The notes under the pieces were generated by a model that had not been told where the DNA came from, searched no databases, and saw nothing but the letters and a program-made list of their open reading frames with translations. Source: Coriobacteriales bacterium (GTDB taxonomy: Bacteria > Actinomycetota > Coriobacteriia > Coriobacteriales > UBA8131). Taken from it: a stretch of DNA of 11,776 nt. Positions within the stretch are counted from its first letter, which is position 1; each line of letters begins with the position of its first letter. Location: NCBI GenBank assembly GCA_031254905.1, contig JAIRTN010000070.1:1-11776 (forward strand), read 5' to 3'. Positions 6,840 to 11,776 of this stretch are shown piece after piece. The position numbers and the translations under genes are program-made.

Positions 6840-8209
6840 GTCTTATCTTCCGTGTCGATACCCCTAAGTTTTTGCAAGATGCGAATCAGATGGTAAAGCA
6901 CCAGTGCCACGACAGAACTCACCGCGATGGCGCCAAGCGTGATGGCGTCGTCCGGTGCGGAAACGGGCAGCTTGGTTACGCCGTCAACAACTCCGTGCGA
7001 GGTAAAGAGGAGATTTTGAATGCCCACGTTGCTCTCCACGCTTGCGCCAAAACTGAGGGAGAGGTTCGCGATGGCGAGCACCATCGGCACGGCCGTGGTG
7101 ATGATATTGATGGATTTGGAAAAATCGACGCGATTCTCAACCCAGATACGCACGCCAAGCATGCCTATCATGCCGTAGAGCAGAATGCAGACGCCACCGA
7201 GGACACCGGGAGGAACCGAGGCGACGGCTTCTCCAAATTTGGGGCAGAGCGACAAAACCAGCGCGCCGATACCGGCAACCCAGTACGCGGCGGTAGAGTA
7301 GACACGCGTCGCCGCCATGACACCGATATTCTCCGCATAGGTCGTTGTGCCGGAACCGCCGCCCAAGCCGGAGAGGGTCGTGCCGAGGCCGTCGGCAAAC
7401 AGGGCATGACCGATGTAGCCGTCGAGGTTCTTGCCGGTCATCGTCGCCACGGACTTCACATGGCCGATATTCTCCGCAATCAAAACCAGCACAACCGGCA
7501 AAAACATCGGCAGGATGCCCCACTCGGGAATCGGCAGCGTAAAATCTGGCAGACCGACCCATGAAGCCTCACTGATTTTCTCAAAACTAACCTCATTGCG
7601 CAGCACGGCGCAGACATAGCCCACGATAACGCCCAGAAGGATGGAGAGGCGCCCAATCATACCCTTCGAGAGCGCTTGGAACAGTACGATGGCGCCGAAG
7701 GTCACGCAGGCGGTGATGGGCGAGGCCACAAAGTTCTTCAGAGCCTCAGGGGCGAGGTTAAAGCCGATGAGCGCCACGATGACACCCGTAACGACAGGCG
7801 GCATCAGGGCATTGACCCAGCCGGTGCCAACCTTCATCACGAGCAGGCCGACCAAGGCCAGCAACACACCGGTGCAAAGGATGCCGAAGGCGGCCACGCC
7901 GAGACTGCCACCCGAGGAGGCGGCGATGACCGGCGCGATAAAGGCGAAGGAGGAACCGAGGTAACTCGGAACCCTATTGCGCGTGATGAGAAGGAATAAC
8001 ATCGTCGAGAGAGCCGAGAAGAACAGGGTTGCGGTGGGGTCGAAGCCCGTAATAATGGGGACAAGGAAGGTCGCGCCGAACATCGCCACGATATGCTGCA
8101 TGCCGATGCCGGTCGTTCTCAGCCAAGAAAGACGTTCGTCGGGCGCTATTACCTCGCCCGCTCCCACCGTCTTGCCATCCCCATGCAGTTTCCAGCCGAA
8201 CATCGCCAT
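6836..8209 (-). CDS. uraA: Uracil/xanthine permease family (NCS2) transporter
   Basis: Inner-membrane nucleobase:proton symporter of the UraA/RutG branch, importing uracil for salvage. The 457-residue protein is almost wholly hydrophobic, with about 14 membrane segments as in the family. Diagnostic motifs are SYLGSSFAFI (83-92), AENIGHVKS (E246, H250, matching the UraA substrate residues E241/H245) and GGGSGTTTYAENIGVMAATRVYS (283-305, shown here in parts: GGGSGTTT, then YAENIGVM with E293, matching UraA E290). The start is ATG 8209 with a strong AAAGGAG 7-8 bases upstream; an in-frame TTG at 8236 is rejected because that ribosome site would lie inside the gene. The stop overlaps the GTG start of fumarase alpha. 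A hairpin precedes the gene. Uracil is the likely substrate; xanthine or another base is possible. Confidence 0.92.
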   Translation of the reverse strand: MAMFGWKLHGDGKTVGAGEVIAPDERLSWLRTTGIGMQHIVAMFGATFLVPIITGFDPTATLFFSALSTMLFLLITRNRVPSYLGSSFAFIAPVIAASSGGSLGVAAFGILCTGVLLALVGLLVMKVGTGWVNALMPPVVTGVIVALIGFNLAPEALKNFVASPITACVTFGAIVLFQALSKGMIGRLSILLGVIVGYVCAVLRNEVSFEKISEASWVGLPDFTLPIPEWGILPMFLPVVLVLIAENIGHVKSVATMTGKNLDGYIGHALFADGLGTTLSGLGGGSGTTTYAENIGVMAATRVYSTAAYWVAGIGALVLSLCPKFGEAVASVPPGVLGGVCILLYGMIGMLGVRIWVENRVDFSKSINIITTAVPMVLAIANLSLSFGASVESNVGIQNLLFTSHGVVDGVTKLPVSAPDDAITLGAIAVSSVVALVLYHLIRILQKLRGIDTEDKT

Positions 8210-8235
8210 GAGTATCTCCTTTCCGTTTATGCGCA

Positions 8236-8260
8236 AACAGACACCCTCTCGGTGCCTGTT
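8236..8260 (-). promoter_or_regulatory. Leader hairpin upstream of the uracil permease
   Basis: On the coding strand AACAGGCACC (8260-8251) pairs with GGTGTCTGTT (8245-8236) around the loop GAGAG; there is one G-U pair. The hairpin ends about 20 bases before the AAAGGAG ribosome site. The sequence CCGAGAGG at its tip partly resembles the loop recognised by the pyrimidine regulator PyrR (CNGNGA). This is suggestive only. Confidence 0.45.
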
Positions 8261-8527
8261 CCACTATAAACCATCCTCACGCGAGCCCGCCCCACAACAG
8301 CCCCAAAATATCCCCCATTCTCCCCCTATTCTCCCCGCCCCAACACCCGCCCCAACACCCGTCATTGCCGTCCGTCATTGTCGGACTTGTTCCGACAATC
8401 GAGCCAACACGTAGCGCCCCGCAAACACCCGACGAGACGCGCGGGTTTTGCCCGGGGATAACGGGACGCGTGCAAGCCCGCAAGCGCCCGTCCTCATCCC
8501 CATTAGCACTTTCCGAAGAAGCGTTGA
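8261..8527. other. Gene-free stretch between DUF4173 gene and uracil permease
   Basis: I find no credible gene here; a 118-codon minus-strand frame crossing it is made of palindromic repeat sequence and the antisense-like end of its neighbour. Contents are a possible -10 (TATAGT on the minus strand, 8268-8263) without a recognisable -35, a series of G-runs on the minus strand (8290-8353), and a perfect palindrome at 8377-8399. A GC-rich imperfect palindrome lies around 8437-8472. No T-tract terminator follows the DUF4173 gene. Confidence 0.6.
8377..8399. repeat. Dispersed-type palindrome ATTGTCGGA...TCCGACAAT
   Basis: Nine-base perfect arms (8377-8385 and 8391-8399) with a 5-base loop, preceded by GTC. 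This GTCATTGTCGGACTTG-type palindrome resembles short repeats scattered between genes in many bacteria. It may serve as a 3' hairpin for the DUF4173 transcript; its copy number in this genome is unknown. Confidence 0.6.
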
Positions 8528-10294
8528 TTAGTCGCCCTCGTAGAGGCGCGCGGCGCGATAGGAGGCGAGGTCCCAGCCGGGCCAGCCGGGCTGCGAGGGC
8601 CACCACTCGTCCATGGAGGAAGCCGGGTTGCATATTGCCTCAATCGCGTCGGCGGCGGCAAGGCGCACCTTTTCGTCCTGCGCCTTCGCCTTCAACTCGT
8701 AGAGCGCCGGTATGGCCGGGTCGCCGAGCCGCAGGAGGAAGGCGACGTCGATGCCCTCCGGCGTGTAATCGGGCCGCGCGGGCGATTCGGTAAACTGCGT
8801 CGCCCGCCCATCGAGGTAGCGTTGGACGTTGTGCTCGGCGATGAGGCCGTTGGTGTTGGTTAGGCCCAGCGCCAAAACGGCCACAACCACAAGTACGACG
8901 ATGGGGCGCGCGGCGTTGAAGGGGCGGATGTGCCACGCAACCAAAAGGAGGAATACCAGCAGCATGAGCGCCATGAACCAGAGGGTATAAACCCGCAGCG
9001 GCGTAAGTCCATAGGATTCGATGTAGAGCAGCATCTTGCTCGCCGCCGTAACGATGAGCAGGCAGGTAAGCAGCGACAAAACGCCCGCAAGAAGCCTGAG
9101 CGGTAGCGGGTGCTCGCCGCCGCCGCGCCGCGCAAGCAGCCATATCAGCGCAAGAAGGCCAAGGTTGATGCTCGCCACGCCACACAGTTCAAAAAAGCCG
9201 CTCCGCGCGTACTCGGCGTAGGTATAGGTGCCGGGCAGCTCGCTGAACAGGCCGGAGAACAGGTAGTTCGCCATGGTTATAAAGTACGTGACGTAGAGGG
9301 CCACCAGCAGGACAAGCGGGGTGTAAAGCGCGGCTTTGGGGAGAATGTGCGCGGCGGAAAAGGCGCGCCCAAGTTCCTCGTGCGAAAGATGGGCCGTATG
9401 GTTGCGAAAGACGTTGCCAACAACCGCGCCGAAAATATAGACGGCGATAGGAATGCCAAAGACGAGTTCAAACGCGTAACGCACAAGTTCCTCGACGGCA
9501 AAACGCTCAAAGAGTTCTTGCGTAAAGCTGCGAAAGGCGTCGTCGGAGGAGACAAGCAGCGCGGTGATGATGGCAAACAACGGAACGCAGACCACGACGC
9601 CCAGCACCGCGAAGATGACAGGAAGCAACAGTGAGCGACGGGTACCCACGCCAGCAAAGGGTCGCGTAAAGAAGGAAGAAAGGTTTGTGAGAGGGACGAC
9701 AAACACCTGATTAAACAAGTCACCCATAATGAATCCCGAAAGGCGCTGGGCAATGATTGTGCGGCAGGAATAGGCAACCCACAGCAGGCAGAACAGGCCC
9801 TCAAACAGCAAAAAGATGAGGTTGACCTGCTCCCGAAACCCATAGAGGACAAAGGGGGCCACACCCGCGAGCGCGACTGCGAGCAGCAGCAGGCTACGCG
9901 CGTTTTGCTTTATGCCCTTCGCCCGCAGATAGAAAAAGGTTGCCACAATGGCAAGCAGGAAGAACAGCGTCGTCCCGATACCCGCGCCCTCATATTCGAG
10001 GATGCGCCACTCCCAAAAGCAGAAGCCGAGGACGACAAGGGCAAGGGCAAAAAGCAAATCGGCGAGCGTCGGCCGCGGGAGCATGAGGCGGGCACTCGGG
10101 CTTGGCTGTGAGAAGGCAGCTTGGGTGCTTGGGGGTGGGGGCGGAAGGGGGGCGCCTTGGTTTGGCTGTGGGGGTGCCGGCTCTGGCAGGGTGCTCGGGT
10201 ATGGGGGCGGAGGCGTAGGCTGCGACTGCGCGTTGAGGCTTGGCTGCGCGTTTTGGTCTGACTGTGCGTTTTGGTCTGAGTGCAGAGGTGTCAT
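8528..10294 (-). CDS. DUF4173 multi-pass membrane protein
   Basis: Function unknown. The protein is 588 residues from ATG 10294. About the first 75 are hydrophilic, rich in Gln, Asn and then Pro, including a duplicated DQNAQS unit and proline runs. About eleven hydrophobic segments follow. Family signatures of DUF4173 are TYAEYARSGFFELCGVA, YGLTPLRVYTLWFMA, HNVQRYLDG and the C-terminal WDLASYRAARL. After the last membrane segment is a short HEAT-like stretch (LGDPAIPALYEL... VRLAAADAIEAI), probably cytoplasmic. The start at 10294 is chosen because GGGAG lies nine bases upstream; ATG 10303, three codons earlier, overlaps the regulator stop (ATGA) but has that GGGAG directly against it. Third gene of the DUF2975-regulator operon, so it may be a target or partner of that pair. 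Confidence 0.85.
   Translation of the reverse strand: MTPLHSDQNAQSDQNAQPSLNAQSQPTPPPPYPSTLPEPAPPQPNQGAPLPPPPPSTQAAFSQPSPSARLMLPRPTLADLLFALALVVLGFCFWEWRILEYEGAGIGTTLFFLLAIVATFFYLRAKGIKQNARSLLLLAVALAGVAPFVLYGFREQVNLIFLLFEGLFCLLWVAYSCRTIIAQRLSGFIMGDLFNQVFVVPLTNLSSFFTRPFAGVGTRRSLLLPVIFAVLGVVVCVPLFAIITALLVSSDDAFRSFTQELFERFAVEELVRYAFELVFGIPIAVYIFGAVVGNVFRNHTAHLSHEELGRAFSAAHILPKAALYTPLVLLVALYVTYFITMANYLFSGLFSELPGTYTYAEYARSGFFELCGVASINLGLLALIWLLARRGGGEHPLPLRLLAGVLSLLTCLLIVTAASKMLLYIESYGLTPLRVYTLWFMALMLLVFLLLVAWHIRPFNAARPIVVLVVVAVLALGLTNTNGLIAEHNVQRYLDGRATQFTESPARPDYTPEGIDVAFLLRLGDPAIPALYELKAKAQDEKVRLAAADAIEAICNPASSMDEWWPSQPGWPGWDLASYRAARLYEGD
10245..10280 (-). repeat. Two near-identical 18-bp units in the DUF4173 gene start
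   Basis: The stretch contains two adjacent 18-base copies, built on GCGTTTTGGTCTGA on the plus strand, that differ at only a couple of positions. They encode the duplicated DQNAQS in the hydrophilic N-terminus. The unit length equals that of the minisatellite in the adjacent regulator gene, but the sequences are unrelated. Confidence 0.65.
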
Positions 10295-10299
10295 CGTTA

Positions 10300-10689
10300 T
10301 CATCTCCCATTATCGGCGCTGTCGGCGCTGTCGATGCTGTCGGCGCTGTCGATGCTGTCGGCGCCTTCGATGCTGTTGGTGCTGTCAATGCTGTTGGTGC
10401 TGTCGATGCCGTCGGCGCTGTCGGTGCCGTCGGCAAAACTGCTGCCATCGGCTCTGCCGTCATCGATGGTGCCGGGCGCGGCGGCGCCGTCGGCAAACTC
10501 CAGCAAATCACCCGGCTGACAGCCCAACTCGCGACACAGGGCCTCCAAGGTCGAAAACCGGATGGCCTTCGCCTTGTCATTCTTGAGGATTGAAAGGTTC
10601 GCGGGGGTAATTCCCACCCGCTCTGCAAGTTCGCCCGCGCTCATCTTGCGCCTCGCCATCATCACGTCTATGTGCAACCTGATGCTCAT
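10300..10689 (-). CDS. Small Cro/CI-type (YozG-like) HTH regulator with a repeat tail
   Basis: DNA-binding regulator of the HTH_26/Xre type that usually accompanies DUF2975 proteins (Bacillus YozG/YoaS pair). Residues 1-66 form the whole usual protein: IRLHIDVMMARRKMSAGELA, the helix-turn-helix ERVGITPANLSILKNDK (23-39), then IRFSTLEALCRELGCQPGDLL. Residues 67-129 are an acidic, Ser/Asp-rich tail ending in six imperfect hexapeptides of the form DS(A/T)(D/N)SI at 90-125. Family members normally end soon after GDLL, so the tail nearly doubles the length. The start is ATG 10689 with GGGGAAG just upstream, inside the 15-base gap after the DUF2975 stop; a GTG at 10704 is weaker. The stop overlaps ATG 10303 of the next gene. 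It probably autoregulates the operon. Confidence 0.9.
   Translation of the reverse strand: MSIRLHIDVMMARRKMSAGELAERVGITPANLSILKNDKAKAIRFSTLEALCRELGCQPGDLLEFADGAAAPGTIDDGRADGSSFADGTDSADGIDSTNSIDSTNSIEGADSIDSADSIDSADSADNGR
10315..10422 (-). repeat. 18-bp minisatellite, six units, in the regulator gene
   Basis: Six contiguous 18-base units encode DSADGI, DSTNSI, DSTNSI, EGADSI, DSADSI and DSADSA. On the plus strand each unit is built from GCTGTCGGC or GCTGTTGGT and GCTGTCGAT pieces. All units keep frame, and adjacent pairs (DSTNSI twice, DSADSI/DSADSA) are most alike, as expected from local duplication. Confidence 0.9.
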
Positions 10690-10704
10690 GCCACTTCCCC
10701 ACAC

Positions 10705-11160
10705 CTAGATGGTGTAATCGTTTTCATCTTGCAGCGCGACGGCCGCGGCGAACAGGTTTTTTACCACGCGCAAAACCACGCCGAAGAAAGTGGCGATAAC
10801 CGCGAGAGCAAAGAAGACTATGGAGACAAACGAGCTTGCTGCCAGCACAAACGCCGCGGCGAAGCAAGCCCAGGAAATGATGCGAAGATAACGAACATTA
10901 TCCTTCGTAAAGACCCTGCCTCGTTTGACGGCTGTAAGCAGCCGGTCGAGTGAGAGGAGCGCCGTGTACGCGGGGACGCAAAACGCGTAATACGCGGGCA
11001 TGATGAGCATGACGTTCTCCTCCCGAACAAAGGCACGACCAACAAAAAAGTCGCTCATGCACAAAAACGGAAGCACAACCGCCAACGCCACGCCCAGCAC
11101 CATGATGATGCGCGTGCTGATTTGCGAGAGAATAAGCGACCTGTCCTTATCCCATGTCAT
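10705..11160 (-). CDS. DUF2975 membrane protein (YoaS-like)
   Basis: Function unknown; family members are small inner-membrane proteins nearly always encoded next to a YozG-type HTH regulator, as here. The 151 residues contain four hydrophobic segments, near IIMVLGVALAVVLPFL, VMLIMPAYYAFCVPAYTALL, ISWACFAAAFVLAASSFV and IVFFALAVIATFFGVVL. The cytoplasmic-type motifs GRVFTKDNVRYLRIISW and VLRVVKNLFAAAVALQDEND are typical of the family C-terminal half. The start is ATG 11160; AAGGAGGA (11180-11173) is 12-13 bases upstream, a long gap that is discussed in the findings. It is the first gene of a three-gene operon with its own strong promoter candidate. It is plausible that it senses or sequesters for the regulator, but this is inference. 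Confidence 0.93.
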   Translation of the reverse strand: MTWDKDRSLILSQISTRIIMVLGVALAVVLPFLCMSDFFVGRAFVREENVMLIMPAYYAFCVPAYTALLSLDRLLTAVKRGRVFTKDNVRYLRIISWACFAAAFVLAASSFVSIVFFALAVIATFFGVVLRVVKNLFAAAVALQDENDYTI

Positions 11161-11217
11161 AGTCTCATCATGTCCTCCTTCGACACACAGGGCTGTCCTG
11201 CGCGTCAGCCGGAAACG

Positions 11218-11246
11218 ATGATACCAGAGTCTATTCCGTTTATCAA
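11218..11246 (-). promoter_or_regulatory. Near-consensus promoter of the DUF2975-HTH-DUF4173 operon
   Basis: On the minus strand TTGATA (11246-11241), a 17-base spacer and TATCAT (11223-11218) fit sigma-70 with one mismatch per box, and the -10 is extended by an upstream TGG. Transcription would start near 11211, giving a leader of about 50 nt. Inverted arms TTTATC (11239-11244) and GATAAA (11266-11271) overlap the -35 and are a possible operator. The surrounding 11230-11275 is strikingly AT-rich for this window. Confidence 0.65.
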
Positions 11247-11393
11247 TATATTTTTATTGTTTTTCGATAAATCCCTTGACGCCAAGCCCCAAGCTCAAGA
11301 ACGCCGCGCGCTGTGTTGCGTTTGCCAAAAGGCTCTTTGATGTGCACAATCCATAACATGGGTTCTCCTTTGAAGCTGGAGGTGTGTGCGGAG

Positions 11394-11776
11394 ATGGAAT
11401 CAACATTTAGTTTGCTCGCGGGGCCATATTATGGGATAGGCATCCCCGAAATCATCCTCACTTTTGTGCTTTTTTACCTGCTGCCCTGTTTCTTTTTGAT
11501 GAAGCTGTTTGCCAAGGCGGGTGTCGAAGGCTGGAGAGCGTGGGTACCCTTCCACAACACGTGGACCTTCCTTGAACTGGGAGGCTATTCCGGTTGGATT
11601 ACCCTGCTCCTGCTTGTTCCGGGCCTTGGCATTATCACCTTTATTTTTACGTGCATCGCCGCCCATGAGATAGGGAACAAACTTAGCAAAAGCGGCATCA
11701 TGGTTCTCGGCTATATTTTGTTCGTCATCGTCTGGTTGGGCGTCTGCGGCCTCGACAGTTCAACGTGGAACGATTC
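11394..11776 (+). CDS. DUF5684 membrane protein, C-terminus cut by window edge
   Basis: Only the first 127 codons are present; the frame is open to the right edge. Three to four hydrophobic segments are visible: IPEIILTFVLFYLLPCFFLM, GWITLLLLVPGLGIITFIF and IMVLGYILFVIVWLGVCGL. The motif LFAKAGVEGWRAWVPFHNTW between the first two is the signature of DUF5684, a family of unknown function that is sometimes joined to signal-peptidase or other domains; such a partner could lie beyond the edge. The start is taken as ATG 11394 with GGAGG (11378-11382) eleven bases upstream; an in-frame ATG at 11358 lacks a ribosome site. The gene is divergent from the DUF2975 operon, with 233 bases between. I see no clear promoter for it. 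Confidence 0.75.
   Translation, partial: MESTFSLLAGPYYGIGIPEIILTFVLFYLLPCFFLMKLFAKAGVEGWRAWVPFHNTWTFLELGGYSGWITLLLLVPGLGIITFIFTCIAAHEIGNKLSKSGIMVLGYILFVIVWLGVCGLDSSTWND

Noticed and set aside
5692..6896. Two long plus-strand frames (247 and 313 codons) opposite the fumarase genes
   Set aside because: They mirror conserved fumarase motifs in antisense and lack ribosome sites or family features.
8277..8633. A 118-codon minus-strand frame between DUF4173 and the permease
   Set aside because: Its translation is that of palindromic intergenic repeat sequence plus the out-of-frame end of the DUF4173 gene.
11400..11666. An 88-codon minus-strand frame opposite the DUF5684 gene
   Set aside because: The plus frame carries a recognisable DUF5684 motif and membrane segments; the antisense frame does not.

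Overview
The window is a GC-rich bacterial segment with ten protein genes. Nine read leftward (minus strand) and one, at the right edge, reads rightward. The first and last genes run off the window. I saw no tRNA, rRNA, CRISPR array or insertion sequence. The order tmk-holB-PSP1/RicT, a DUF2975/HTH pair and the high GC suggest an anaerobic actinobacterium of the Coriobacteriia type. This is an inference from gene order and composition and is tentative.

Layout in transcription order, right to left. (1) 11160-8528: DUF2975 membrane protein, a small Cro/CI-type regulator and a large DUF4173 membrane protein form a tight operon behind a near-consensus promoter at 11218-11246. (2) 8527-8210: a gene-free stretch with G-runs, a dispersed-type palindrome and a leader hairpin next to the uracil permease. 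(3) 8209-5284: uracil/xanthine-type permease, then class I fumarase alpha and beta subunits, joined by GTGA and ATGA stop/start overlaps. (4) 5283-5042: a non-coding stretch with several inverted repeats and a good promoter for the next operon. (5) 5041-1: thymidylate kinase, DNA polymerase III delta', a PSP1/RicT protein with a very long basic disordered tail, and nicotinate phosphoribosyltransferase. This operon covers nucleotide supply, replication, RNA processing and NAD salvage. (6) 11394-11776, plus strand: start of a DUF5684 membrane protein, divergent from operon 1.

A recurring theme is short tandem repeats in multiples of 3 bp. They occur in the RicT tail (6 bp), the holB/ricT junction (9 bp), the fumarase alpha N-terminus (6 bp), the DUF4173 N-terminus (18 bp, two copies) and the regulator tail (18 bp, six copies). 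The most plausible little-described system is the DUF2975-regulator-DUF4173 operon, whose regulator carries a hexapeptide minisatellite tail that is unusual for its family.
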